Of a stretch of DNA of 64,000 bases, positions 35,920-44,357 are shown in pieces; within the stretch, counting starts at the first letter, position 1; the number at the start of each line of letters is the position of its first letter. The position numbers were made by a program, and so were the translations under genes. The DNA lies in contig NZ_BOPG01000106.1 of assembly GCF_016863635.1 (NCBI RefSeq), forward strand, positions 1 through 64,000, in the 5' to 3' direction. Source of the stretch: Virgisporangium aurantiacum. GTDB taxonomy: Bacteria > Actinomycetota > Actinomycetes > Mycobacteriales > Micromonosporaceae. Under the pieces are notes generated by a model, which saw only the letters and a program-made list of their open reading frames with translations, did not search any database and was not told the DNA's origin.

Positions 35920-36755
35920 CGTCCACGCGCCACGAACTCGTCGTACTCCTCGTACTCGTCGTAAGCCTCGTCGTAGGCCTCGTCCTGTTCGCGGGTCGGC
36001 GGACCGAGCAGCTGGAGCAGCCGACCGGAGCACTGGTCCGGGTCGGCGGGGTCGGCGACCAAATCGCCGCGCGGGCCGACGAGGTATGCGGGAACGGCCA
36101 CGGCATCGCCCCACGACAGCGCCTCGGCCTCCGACTCCCTCGCCAGTGCCGACAGCAACCCGGCGAAGGCGTTGGCCGGCACCGGCACGCCCGACGGCCC
36201 CGCCGGCACCGCCGGGTTCCGCCCGCCCACGAGGGCGGCCAGGGCCTGCGCGGTCTCGGGACGGGCGAGCAGACCCAGCAGTTGGCTGGTCGCCGGTGCC
36301 CGGCCGGCCCCGCCGCCACCGAGGAGACCGGCGAGGCCCGGTCCGGTGCCGCCTCCCCCGGTCAGCGCACCGGCGGTCCCCACGACCCCGGTGATGACAT
36401 TGCCGACGTCGCGCGCGGCGCCGGTCCCGTGTGACTTGAGCGCGGACCCGGTGCCGCCAGCCAACGCGCCGAAGAGCGCGCCGTACGGCCCGAGCCGCGA
36501 TCCGGCCGCGGCGCCCTGCATCGCGCCCTGCGCCGCACTGGCGACCACCGGCGCGGCCTGCTGGGCGAACCGTCCGATGTCTCCACCGATGTTGCTGAAC
36601 GCCTTGCCGAGTCCGGAGAAGAACTCCTCGTACTCGGCCGGCGTGACGCCCTCACCGAACGCCGATTCGAAGACCGAGTCGAGCTCCGCGTCGGTCAACG
36701 CGGAGAACCGATCGTCGAGGGCGTCCCGCAGGTGGGGGTAGTCGGTGCCGTTCAT
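35916..36755 (-). CDS. Gly/Ala-rich amphipathic protein with acidic aromatic tail
   Basis: This 279-aa product opens with helical sequence including AEYEEFFSGLGKAFSNIGGDIG (residues about 40-60). A long Gly/Ala-rich part with glycine-zipper-like spacing follows (AAGSRLGPYGALFGALAGGTG, TGVVGTAGALTGGGG), like pore-forming or membrane-inserting proteins. A globular part comes next, and an acidic end DEAYDEAYDEYEEYDEFVARGR (about 258-279). The ATG at 36755 has AGGAA upstream. It is unlike any family I can name. The acidic aromatic tail recalls the start of the 191-aa protein, which suggests the two bind a common partner. Confidence 0.8.
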   Translation of the reverse strand: MNGTDYPHLRDALDDRFSALTDAELDSVFESAFGEGVTPAEYEEFFSGLGKAFSNIGGDIGRFAQQAAPVVASAAQGAMQGAAAGSRLGPYGALFGALAGGTGSALKSHGTGAARDVGNVITGVVGTAGALTGGGGTGPGLAGLLGGGGAGRAPATSQLLGLLARPETAQALAALVGGRNPAVPAGPSGVPVPANAFAGLLSALARESEAEALSWGDAVAVPAYLVGPRGDLVADPADPDQCSGRLLQLLGPPTREQDEAYDEAYDEYEEYDEFVARGR

Positions 36756-36768
36756 CGCGGTGTTCCTC

Positions 36769-37140
36769 TCACTCGTACGCCGTCCGCCCGGCAGCGGCGC
36801 GACGCAGGACCGTCGACAGGCGCTTCGCACGGAGGAGCCCGTCGATCAGGGTCGTGTCGGGTTGCAGACGGTGCAGCAGCCCTTCAGCCCGGTCGAGATC
36901 CACGGCCAGCACGCCCAGCCGCGGGTACTCGTCGACGACCCGTTCGGCCACGGCGGGCAGGGTCCGGTCGGTCATGGCCACGACGACGAGATCGACGTCG
37001 CCGTTGGCGAGGCGCAACAACACCTCCACCTCGCCGCCGGAAGCCTCGACGGCCTCCAGGTCCGGCGCGACGGCCACCGCCGCGCGCACGGCCGCGAGAA
37101 GCGGTGCCGGCTCGGCGGTGACCAGGATCCTGTGACTCAC
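36769..37140 (-). CDS. degenerate receiver-like protein
   Basis: A 123-aa protein from GTG 37140 (GGGAGG just upstream) has the alternating strand-helix pattern of a response-regulator receiver: HRILVTAEPAPLLAAVRAAV, then DVDLVVVAMTDRTLPAVAERV and LGVLAVDL. The strand that should end in the phosphorylated Asp reads VVVAM, so it cannot be phosphorylated in the normal way. There is no output domain. It is the first gene of the operon, 13 bases before the next, and divergent from a NarL-type regulator. Confidence 0.65.
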   Translation of the reverse strand: MSHRILVTAEPAPLLAAVRAAVAVAPDLEAVEASGGEVEVLLRLANGDVDLVVVAMTDRTLPAVAERVVDEYPRLGVLAVDLDRAEGLLHRLQPDTTLIDGLLRAKRLSTVLRRAAAGRTAYE

Positions 37141-37252
37141 GCCGCCTCCCTCGTCGCCGTCGTGCAGCCGGGTCCCGACGTTAGGCGCGCCAGTCCGGGG
37201 ACGGATGAACCTCCGGGTGGGGAAAGTGCCTGTCCTGACGGTCCACATCGGT

Positions 37253-37281
37253 ACCGGATCCGGCGGATCGGAGGATCCGGT
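37253..37281. promoter_or_regulatory. perfect 9-bp inverted repeat in divergent promoter region
   Basis: ACCGGATCC at 37253-37261 is repeated inverted as GGATCCGGT at 37273-37281, with 11 bases between (center-to-center 20, two helical turns). It lies in the 228-base gap between the six-gene operon and the LuxR-type regulator. This makes it a plausible dimer operator for that regulator. Confidence 0.5.
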
Positions 37282-37368
37282 CCGGGTGACCGGTTCCGTG
37301 CGGCGTATCAGTCCCTGGCCGCACGACCTCCAAAGAGGTCAGGCGTGCCGTGCGCGGAAGGGGGAATC

Positions 37369-38016
37369 ATGGCGACGATCCCGGCTGTCATTGTCATCAG
37401 TCCGGTGCGGATCTACCGGGAGAGCCTCGCCGCCGCGTTGTGCGGGCAGGGTTCCCTCGAGGTCCTCGGAACCGCCGCGACGCCCGACGAGGCGCGCGGC
37501 CACGCGACCGACCGCGTCCCCGACGTTCTCCTGGTCGACGTCGGCACCGCCCACAGCGTGCGGATGATTACCGACCTTGCCCGGACCTACCCCGACGCGG
37601 CGCTGGTGGCGCTGGCATCGCCGGAGGAGGACGAGGACATCGTCGCGTGCGCCGCGGCGGGCGTGGCGGGATTCGTCGCCAGCGAGGGCTCGCTGGACGA
37701 TGTCGTCGGCACCGTCGAGTCCGTCGCCCGCGGCGACGCCGTCTGTTCACCCCGGGTGACCGCGGCGCTGCTGCGGCGGGTGAGCGGGACCGGAGGCGAA
37801 CCGGCCCGCGCGGCCGCCCAGATCCGGCTGACCCCACGCGAACGCCAGATCGTCGGCCTCATCGACACCGGACTGTCGAACAAGGAGATCGCGAGCCGCC
37901 TGTACATCGAGGTCAGCACCGTCAAGAACCACGTGCACAACATCCTAACCAAACTCGGCGCGCAGCGCCGCAGCCAAGCCGCCGCCCGCGCCCGCACGGT
38001 GTCGTCGTCGGGCTGA
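37369..38016 (+). CDS. NarL/LuxR-type response regulator
   Basis: The 215-aa protein has a receiver domain (residues 1-120; the acceptor Asp is in VLLVDVG) and a C-terminal LuxR helix-turn-helix (LTPRERQIVGLIDTGLSNKEIASRL, about 152-176). ATG 37369 is preceded by GGAAGGGGGA. The first acidic cluster of a typical receiver is changed (VIVISPVRIYRE in place of the DD pair), so phosphorylation may be weak or absent. No histidine kinase is adjacent. Divergent placement suggests it controls the protease-oxidase operon. Confidence 0.88.
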   Translation: MATIPAVIVISPVRIYRESLAAALCGQGSLEVLGTAATPDEARGHATDRVPDVLLVDVGTAHSVRMITDLARTYPDAALVALASPEEDEDIVACAAAGVAGFVASEGSLDDVVGTVESVARGDAVCSPRVTAALLRRVSGTGGEPARAAAQIRLTPRERQIVGLIDTGLSNKEIASRLYIEVSTVKNHVHNILTKLGAQRRSQAAARARTVSSSG

Positions 38017-38569
38017 CTCTGCAGGGGCTACCGGCTGCGGTGCCACACGAGCAGGCCCGTGATGTCGACCTCGACCGTCGCAGAGCCGTCTACGACCCGG
38101 TCACCGCTGCGCCAACGCCCGGCTGCGCACACTTCACCATGCGGGCACGCGCCCAAGCCGGCGCGCAAAGAACCGGAATGGTGCCCGCCGCGACACCCGC
38201 CAGCGCTGCGTAAACCCGTATTCGGGCGCCGCGAGCAGGCCCCTTCATGGCCAGCTGTTTCCTCGGTCTCTTGCTCGCACCCAGCGTAAAGCCGCCTATT
38301 GCCGTGCTACGGGGTTGACTGGATATCGCGCGGATTCCGCGCCCGGTCGAGTTCGGCGCAAACGGGCTTCGCGGATGCATCGTGGACCGAGGACCCGGAC
38401 GAAACGCGTTCGTGCGCAGTGCCCGAAGCATCGGCGAGCTCTACCACGAGGGCATCCAGCCAGCCAGAGTTTCAGTTGAGGCGCGATTGCGCTTGCACCG
38501 TGAGGGGTCGGCCGAAGCTGGCGAGGCCGGGGCCGCGAGTAGGAGCCGGTGCGACGCCATCGCGGTCGT
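38017..38569. other. 550-base stretch with no supportable gene
   Basis: Open frames here have no recognisable motif. A minus-strand frame near 38247-38100 reads MKGPARGARIRVYAALAGVAAG with a hydrophobic run, but lacks a clear ribosome-binding site or homologous features, so I do not call it. Confidence 0.4.
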
Positions 38570-38830
38570 GCACAAGCCAGCCGAGGACACCCGCTCACCG
38601 CGCAGCGACTCGCCGAGTTGCTCACCGGGGCCGGGCTGCCCGACGGCGTGCTCAACGGCGTCACCGGCGGCGGCGCGGCAGGCCCGGCGTTGGTCGAGCA
38701 CCCCGGCGTCGACAAGATCGCCTTCACCGGTTCGACCGCGACCGGCGCCAAGGTCGCCGCCGGGGGCGACCGCCCGTATCAAGCCGACCACGATGGAACT
38801 CGGCGGCAAGAGCGCCCGGGCCAGGTCCGG
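38570..38830 (+). pseudogene. aldehyde dehydrogenase fragment
   Basis: KPAEDT, then LTAQRLAELLTGAGLPDGVLNG, HPGVDKIAFTGSTATGAKVAA and, after a frame change, KPTTMELGGKSA are the NAD-binding and pre-catalytic motifs of aldehyde dehydrogenases. The catalytic Cys half and the N-terminus are missing. It runs into a MaoC fragment. Confidence 0.75.
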
Positions 38831-38844
38831 ACCCTTCGGCCAGA

Positions 38845-39118
38845 GATCGCGCACGGGTACCTGACGTTGTCGCTGCTGATTCCCCTATTCGGGAAGCTGC
38901 TGGTGGTCGACGACGTGCGGATGGCGGTGAACAAGGTGAGGTTCCCGGCACCGGTGCCGGTACCGGTCGGCGCCAAGATCCGGCTCGCCGGGCGGCTTCC
39001 GAGGTGACCGACGTCGCCGGTGGCGGCGTACAGATCCGGCCGACTTCACCTGGAGATGGCCGGTGGCAGCAGGCCCGCGCGCGTGGCGCAGGCCGTCCAC
39101 CGCTTTCTATCCCTGAGG
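38845..39118 (+). pseudogene. MaoC/(R)-enoyl-CoA hydratase fragment
   Basis: IAHGYLTLSLLIPLFGKLL carries the hot-dog active-site His region. VNKVRFPAPVPVPVGAKIRLAGRL follows, and after a stop and frame change near 39003 come EVTDVAGGGVQIR and LEMAGGSRPARVAQAVHRFL. The start is missing, replaced by ALDH sequence. It is a 3' relic of a MaoC-like dehydratase. Confidence 0.75.
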
Positions 39119-39123
39119 GCTGT

Positions 39124-39158
39124 GCCGTCCGGGGGGACTGGCAACTCCCCCGGACGGC
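39124..39158. terminator. 12-bp stem terminator hairpin after dctA
   Basis: GCCGTCCGGGGG at 39124-39135 pairs perfectly with 39147-39158 across an 11-base loop, ten bases past the dctA stop. There is no strong T-tract, as is common in actinobacteria. It may serve both dctA and the opposite-strand debris. Confidence 0.7.
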
Positions 39159-39167
39159 AGGCGGCCG

Positions 39168-40538
39168 TCAATGTGCGACGTCGGCCGGCAGCTTGTCCGG
39201 CGTGGTGTTCTCCGTCGCCTCCTCCTCGTCGTCGTCGAGCATCGTCGCCTCGTCGAACGGATCGTCACCGGCGAGGACCGCCCGCGCCCGGTCCCGGTCG
39301 AACTCGCCGGTCCACACGCCGACGAGGACGGTGGCGACCGCGTTGCCGGCGAAGTTCGTCAGTGCGCGGGCTTCGGACATGAACCGGTCGATGCCAACGA
39401 TCAGACCCACACCGTCGACGAGGTCGGGACGGTGGCTCTGCAATCCGCCGGCGAGCGTCGCGAGTCCCGCGCCGGTGACGCCGGCGGCGCCCTTCGACGC
39501 GACGACCATGAACACGAGCAGCGACACTTGCTCGCCGATCGAGAGGGGGTCGCCCATCGCCTGCGCGATGAACAGCGACGCCATCGTCAGATAGATCGCC
39601 GTGCCGTCGAGGTTGAAGGAGTATCCGGTCGGCACGGTGATGCCGACGACCGACTTGCTGACACCGACGTGCTCCATCTTCGCGATGAGGCGGGGCAGCG
39701 CCGACTCCGACGACGACGTCGAGAGGATCAGCAGGAACTCCCGGCCCAGGTAACGCAGGAGCGAGAAAAGGCCGATGCCGGCGCCCACCCGCAACAGGAC
39801 GCCGAGGATGACGAAGACGAAGATCGCGCACGTGACGTAGAAGCCGAGCATGATCTGTGCCAGGCTCTTGAGCGCGTCGACGCCGGTCGCCCCGACGACG
39901 GCCGCCATCGCGCCGAATGCACCGATCGGTGCCAGCCACATGATCATGGCGAGGATCCGGAACACCAGTCGCTGCGCGGTGGCGACGGCCCGCAGCACCG
40001 GCTCGCCGCGCCTGCCCATGAACTGGACGGCGAAGCCCACGAGCAGCGCCACCAGGAGGGTCTGGAGCACCTCGCCGGAGGTCAGCGACGACACCAGCGT
40101 CGTCGGAATGATCCCGAGGATGAAGTCGGCCGTACTCTCGTGGCTCGCACCGCTGGCCGCCTTCTGGCCGGCTGCGGCGACGCTGTCGCTCAGGTTCAGC
40201 CCGGAACCGGGCTGGATCAGGTTGCCGACGACGAGACCGATCACGAGCGCGACGGTCGACATCGCCAGGAAGTACCCGAGCGCGAGACCGCCGACCTTTC
40301 CCACCTTCGCGGCCTTGCGGACCGAGCCGACTCCCAACACGATCGTGCAGAAGATGACCGGGCTGATCATCATCCTGATGAGGTTGACGAAGCCGGTACC
40401 GATCGGCTTCAGTTCCGTGGCGACGTCGGGCACGGCGAGGCCGACGGCGACGCCGGCGACGACCGCGACGATCACGGCGATGTACAGATGATGCGTCCGG
40501 TCCCGGCGGACCCGCCGGGCGGGGATCTGGGATGCCAT
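39168..40538 (-). CDS. dctA: C4-dicarboxylate:cation symporter DctA
   Basis: This 456-aa DAACS-family carrier takes up succinate, fumarate and malate with protons or sodium. It has eight helices plus two re-entrant loops. Family motifs seen are IRMMISPVIFCTIVLGV, the serine-rich hairpin TSSSESALPRL, and the GYSFNLDGTAIYLT helix that binds substrate, followed by the helix-8 region with VGIDRFMSEARALTNFAGNAVATVLV. Length and motifs are complete. It is divergent from a DcuS/CitA-like sensor and response regulator 81 bases away, the classic arrangement for dicarboxylate-induced dctA. Confidence 0.95.
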   Translation of the reverse strand: MASQIPARRVRRDRTHHLYIAVIVAVVAGVAVGLAVPDVATELKPIGTGFVNLIRMMISPVIFCTIVLGVGSVRKAAKVGKVGGLALGYFLAMSTVALVIGLVVGNLIQPGSGLNLSDSVAAAGQKAASGASHESTADFILGIIPTTLVSSLTSGEVLQTLLVALLVGFAVQFMGRRGEPVLRAVATAQRLVFRILAMIMWLAPIGAFGAMAAVVGATGVDALKSLAQIMLGFYVTCAIFVFVILGVLLRVGAGIGLFSLLRYLGREFLLILSTSSSESALPRLIAKMEHVGVSKSVVGITVPTGYSFNLDGTAIYLTMASLFIAQAMGDPLSIGEQVSLLVFMVVASKGAAGVTGAGLATLAGGLQSHRPDLVDGVGLIVGIDRFMSEARALTNFAGNAVATVLVGVWTGEFDRDRARAVLAGDDPFDEATMLDDDEEEATENTTPDKLPADVAH

Positions 40539-40619
40539 GCCGAGAATGTGGCCTAGGTCTCACTCGAACACACCGTTACGTTCATTCTGTTCACAGCACA
40601 GACCCGGGACGGACACAGG
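40539..40619. promoter_or_regulatory. divergent dctA / two-component promoter region
   Basis: The 81-base gap must hold both promoters. GTTCA occurs twice nine bases apart (GTTCATTCTGTTCA, about 40579-40592), a possible half-site pair for the response regulator. The locally higher A+T content supports a promoter role. Confidence 0.4.
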
Positions 40620-42191
40620 ATGAGACGCCGATGGAGCATCGCCGCACAGATCTTCGCGCTTCAGGGGGTCGTCGTGACGCTCCTGGTGGGAGGTGGAGTG
40701 GCCGGCGCGGTGTTGCTCGCGCGCGACGACGCCCAGGACGCCGCGGTCGAGACCGTGCTCGCGGTCGCCGAGACCGTGGCGTTGTCCCCGTTCACAGTGG
40801 AGTCGCTGGCCGCCCCCGACCCGGTGAGCCGGCTCCAGCCGTACGCGGAGTCGACCCGGCTCGCGACGCACACCGACTTCATCGTGGTCATGGCACCGGA
40901 CCGCCGCCGCTACAGCCACCCGAAGCCGGAGCTGATCGGGCAGCGGTTCACCGGCGCCATCGAGGGTGCCCTGAACGGGGGGCAGGTCGTCGAGGTGTTC
41001 GCCGGGAGTCTCGGTGAGTCGGTGCGGGCCGTGGTGCCGGTCCGCGCCGGAGACGGTCGGATCGTGGGCCTCGTCTCGGTCGGCATCACCACCGAGGAGA
41101 TCAACCGCCGGCTGACACGGCAACTGCCGACCCTTGCCGTTGTGACCGCCGCCGCGCTGGCCCTGGCGGCCGCCGGAGCCTGGCTGCTGAGCCGGCGGCT
41201 GCGGCGGCAGACCCACGGGCTCGGTCCGGCCGAGATGACCCGCATGTACGAGTACCACGACGCCGTGTTGCACGCCGTGCGTGAGGGTCTCGTCGTGGTC
41301 GACGGGAACGGACGGGTCACGCTCGTCAACGACGAGGGGCGGCGGCTGCTCGGCCTGCCAGAGGACACCGGCACCGACCGTCTCGTGGCGGACCTGGACC
41401 TGCCCGCGGCCGTCGACGAACTGCTCGCGTCGGGCCGGCCCGCCGAGGACGAGGTCGTCGTCGCCGGCGACCGCGTGCTCGTGGCGAACCAGCGCGTGAC
41501 CCGCTTCGCCGGACGGCGCCTGGGCACCGTGCTGACCCTGCGCGACCACACCGACCTGCGCCTGCTCGCCGGTGAGCTGGACTCGGTGCGTGGGCTGACC
41601 GACGCGCTGCGGGCGCAGGCGCACGAGGCCGCCAACCGGCTACACACCGTTCTGACGATGGTCGAGCTCGGGCGCACCGACGAGGCGGTACGGCTGGCCA
41701 CCGCGGAACTTGCAGTCGCACAGCAGCTCACCGACCAGGTCGTCGGCGCGGTCACCGAGCCGGCGCTCGCCGCGCTGCTGCTCGGCAAATCCGCCCAGGC
41801 CGCCGAGCGGGGCGTGGAGTTCGTCGTGGCGGACGGATCCCGCCTAGACGGACCGGCCCTGCCGAGCCGGGACCTGCTCACCGTGGTCGGCAACCTCGTC
41901 GACAACGCGCTCGAAGCGGTCGCCGGCACCGAACCGCCGCGCCGCGTCACCGTCTTCGTGCGGGCCGACGACGACGAGGTGGTCGTCCGGGTCGGCGACT
42001 CCGGCCCAGGGCTGCCCGCCGACCGGGTCACCGACGCATTCCGGCGCGGCTGGTCCACCAAACAGGACGGCCGCGGGCTCGGACTGGCACTCGTCGGCCA
42101 GGTCATCCGGCGCCACGGCGGCCGGCACACCGTAGGCACCGCGCCCACCGGCGGCGCGCTCGTCACCGTACGGCTGCCGAGGCGCTCGTGA
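40620..42191 (+). CDS. DcuS/CitA-type sensor histidine kinase
   Basis: This 523-aa membrane kinase has a first helix at about residues 10-34 and an extracytoplasmic sensor of the sCache/PDC type (about 38-165). A second helix (about 170-190), a PAS domain (about 208-300) and a kinase core follow. The phospho-acceptor is His335 in RAQAHEAANRLHT, the CitA/DcuS pattern; the ATPase has DNALEAV and GDSGPGLP, and GRGLGLALV. CitA/DcuS sensors bind citrate or C4-dicarboxylates outside the cell. Together with dctA next door this points to dicarboxylate sensing. Its stop overlaps the regulator start (GTGA). Confidence 0.92.
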   Translation: MRRRWSIAAQIFALQGVVVTLLVGGGVAGAVLLARDDAQDAAVETVLAVAETVALSPFTVESLAAPDPVSRLQPYAESTRLATHTDFIVVMAPDRRRYSHPKPELIGQRFTGAIEGALNGGQVVEVFAGSLGESVRAVVPVRAGDGRIVGLVSVGITTEEINRRLTRQLPTLAVVTAAALALAAAGAWLLSRRLRRQTHGLGPAEMTRMYEYHDAVLHAVREGLVVVDGNGRVTLVNDEGRRLLGLPEDTGTDRLVADLDLPAAVDELLASGRPAEDEVVVAGDRVLVANQRVTRFAGRRLGTVLTLRDHTDLRLLAGELDSVRGLTDALRAQAHEAANRLHTVLTMVELGRTDEAVRLATAELAVAQQLTDQVVGAVTEPALAALLLGKSAQAAERGVEFVVADGSRLDGPALPSRDLLTVVGNLVDNALEAVAGTEPPRRVTVFVRADDDEVVVRVGDSGPGLPADRVTDAFRRGWSTKQDGRGLGLALVGQVIRRHGGRHTVGTAPTGGALVTVRLPRRS

Positions 42192-42871
42192 ACATCCGCG
42201 TGCTCGTGGTCGAGGACGAGCCACTGCTGGCCGAGGCTCACCGCGTCTACACCGAACGGGTGCCCGGGTTCGTGGTGGTCGGCGTCGCGCACACCGCCCG
42301 CGACGCCCTCTCCGCCCTCCGCGGAGAGCAGGTCGACCTGGTTCTGCTGGATCTCAACCTGCCGGACCGGCACGGCCTGGAGGTCTGCCGCGCCCTGCGC
42401 GCCGCCGGCAGCGGCACCGACGTCCTGGCCGTCACCTCGGCGCGGGACCTGACCATGGTGCGCGCAGCGGTCGCGCTGGGAGTCACCCACTACCTGCTCA
42501 AGCCGTTCACGTTCGCCGCGTTCCACGACAAGCTCGACCGCTACGCCCGCTACCGCAGCCAGCTCCTCGACACCGGCGAGCTGACCGCGCAACACCAGGT
42601 CGACCGGGTCCTCGCGACTCTCCGCGGCGCCACGGCCTCCTCCCTGCCGAAGGGCCTCGACGCGGCGACGCACGACCTGGTGCTGGCCGCGCTGCGCACC
42701 GCCGAGCTTGCCGGGCTGTCCGCGGCCGAGGTGGCGGCACGCACCGGCGTATCCCGGATCACCGCCCGCCGGTATCTGGAGCACCTGGCCGACACGGGAA
42801 CGGTGATACGGGCCCCGCGGTACGGCGGCCCGGGCCGTCCCGAGGTCGAGTACCGCCCGACACCGACGTGA
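42188..42871 (+). CDS. DcuR/CitB-type response regulator
   Basis: This 227-aa regulator has a receiver with acidic pair VEDE (residues 8-11), acceptor Asp55 (LVLLDLNLPD) and Lys in YLLKPF. A CitB-type C-terminal helix-turn-helix follows (LSAAEVAARTGVSRITARRYLEHL). Start GTG 42188 is coupled to the kinase. It should activate dctA in response to dicarboxylates. Confidence 0.93.
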   Translation: MNIRVLVVEDEPLLAEAHRVYTERVPGFVVVGVAHTARDALSALRGEQVDLVLLDLNLPDRHGLEVCRALRAAGSGTDVLAVTSARDLTMVRAAVALGVTHYLLKPFTFAAFHDKLDRYARYRSQLLDTGELTAQHQVDRVLATLRGATASSLPKGLDAATHDLVLAALRTAELAGLSAAEVAARTGVSRITARRYLEHLADTGTVIRAPRYGGPGRPEVEYRPTPT

Positions 42872-43048
42872 CCGTGGGGTTGGCTGCGGCGTTCCGCCGT
42901 CAATCGCGGGGGTAGCAGCGTGCCGTGGACCGGCTGACCCACCGGACCGCCGGGGAACCGGGCACACGTTCTCCACCGGCCACGTGCGGGCGTGTATTTT
43001 CGTGCATCGATGCGGATCGCGCCCGCGACCGTCGCAACGGGGGTAAGT

Positions 43049-43744
43049 GTGGTTGTGGTGTTACGTGTCGTGGCCGGCATAGTGCTGGCGGTCGCGGTGT
43101 CCGGCTGTGGTGCCCAGCCCGACACGGTGGCACGGCCGGTCTCCCTGGTCGCCTCCTCGACGGCAGCGTCGCCCGCGCCACCGAGCGCCTCGCCGTCGGC
43201 ATCGGTTGACAAGGCGGCGTTGCAGGCGCGGGCGAAGGCGGCCGCGATCGCTGCCAAAGGCCTGTCGCCGCTCGGTGTCTCCGTCACGCCCAAGCAGGAC
43301 ACGGCCGTCGCGTACGACGTCACCGGGGCGTGCGGCAAGCGCGTCGACGCCGACCGCCTCGACGTGCACGCCGCCCACAACCGCACGTGGAGCGCACAGG
43401 GCTGGTGGATCAGCAACACCGCGTACGCATACGCGGCCACCCCCGGCACCGACGTCGTGGCCCAGGTGAAGGCCGCCGTCGAAAGCTGCCGCGCCTACAC
43501 CGGTAGCGACGGCCAGTACACCCTGCACGACGCGGTGGCCCTGCCCGCGTTCGCCGGCATCGACGCCACGTACGCGTTCTGCCAGACCACAAAGCGACCC
43601 GACAACACATTCGTCAGTTGCGTGGCGCTCGTGGCCAAGGGCACGGTCGTGTCGTCGGTGTGGACCGTGCACGGCACCAGCCGGCCGGACAACGCGTCCG
43701 GGGTCAAGCAGGTGGCCGCCGTGGCCGCCGACACGCTCACCTGA
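43049..43744 (+). CDS. putative lipoprotein, TTA codon near the start
   Basis: A protein of about 231 aa with a hydrophobic leader (VVAGIVLAVAVSGC) and a lipobox-like V-S-G-C, then a Ser/Ala/Pro-rich linker and a folded domain with four further cysteines (GACGKR, VESCRA, YAFCQT, VSCVAL). GTG 43049 is favoured because GGGGG lies five bases upstream; longer starts back to 42992 exist. The codon at 43061 is TTA, rare in such GC-rich DNA and in Streptomyces read by the developmental tRNA of bldA. Function unknown; it resembles secreted actinobacterial proteins of the cell surface. Confidence 0.65.
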   Translation: MVVVLRVVAGIVLAVAVSGCGAQPDTVARPVSLVASSTAASPAPPSASPSASVDKAALQARAKAAAIAAKGLSPLGVSVTPKQDTAVAYDVTGACGKRVDADRLDVHAAHNRTWSAQGWWISNTAYAYAATPGTDVVAQVKAAVESCRAYTGSDGQYTLHDAVALPAFAGIDATYAFCQTTKRPDNTFVSCVALVAKGTVVSSVWTVHGTSRPDNASGVKQVAAVAADTLT

Positions 43745-43764
43745 CCGCAGATACGCGTGCCTTG

Positions 43765-44170
43765 TCAGGCGAGGATGGTCACGGGCTTCTCCAGGAGGGC
43801 GAGGGAGGCGGCCGGCCGCTGCGCCGCGATGGCCCGGTCGACGGGGCGATGGTTGGTCACCGTGAGCGTGCCGCCCTCCAACTCCTCCTGGCGCAGTCGG
43901 CCGGTGCGGGCCCGCGCGATCAGATCTGCCGTCGCAGTCGCGACCGCCGACACCCGCAGCCGAGCACCATCGGCGCTACCAGCCCGCGGTGGGTGGCGAC
44001 GGCGACCCGATGTCGATTCGACGAGAACGCGCGCACGGCGTCCGGCGTCCGGCGTCCAGATCACGCTCATCGCGAGCACACACGCACGTGGGCCCCGGGC
44101 AGCCGCGAGCACGACGAGGTCGTTGACGGAGATCCTGGGCGCGCCGGACGGGTCCCGGGCGGGCGCGCAG
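43765..44170 (-). pseudogene. 2-oxoacid dehydrogenase E2 (acyltransferase) relic
   Basis: Minus-strand pieces RISVNDLVVLAAAR, AMSVIWTPDAVRAFSSNRHRVAVATHRGLVAPMV, ATADLIARARTGRLRQEELEGGTLTVTN and HRPVDRAIAAQRPAASLALLEKP are the catalytic domain of lipoate acyltransferases in order. The frame changes near 44050 and 43960, and there is a deletion just before the catalytic His region. The lipoyl domain is absent. Clearly non-functional. Confidence 0.8.
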
Positions 44171-44357
44171 CCGCAGTAGCTTGTCTATCCAGGCCGAGCC
44201 GCGCACCACGAAATACGGTGCGGGCGTCGCGGCGTCGTTGCGGGGTGGGGGCGAGCAACGCGGTCAGGGCTGCGGTGGTGACGGTGGCCGAATAAAGCGT
44301 GGTGCCAATACCGGCCACGAGGGCTCCGCCGTGGATCACTGTGAGCAGAGCGGACAT
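44067..44357 (-). CDS. possible small membrane protein fused into relic DNA
   Basis: From ATG 44357 (GGGGG upstream) the first 50 residues are a plausible small membrane protein (MSALLTVIHGGALVAGIGTT, then ALTALLAPTPQRRRDARTV). After about 44210 the frame runs through the E2 relic in the wrong frame and composition becomes random. It is probably a truncated gene. The start lies inside the end of the recombinase frame. Confidence 0.35.
   Translation of the reverse strand: MSALLTVIHGGALVAGIGTTLYSATVTTAALTALLAPTPQRRRDARTVFRGARLGLDRQATAAARPPGTRPARPGSPSTTSSCSRLPGAHVRVCSR

Noticed and set aside
38100..38247. Small minus-strand frame with a hydrophobic run
   Set aside because: No ribosome-binding site or family; it lies in relic DNA.
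39171..40556. 461-codon plus-strand frame
   Set aside because: Antisense to dctA; Asp/His/Arg-rich with no domain.
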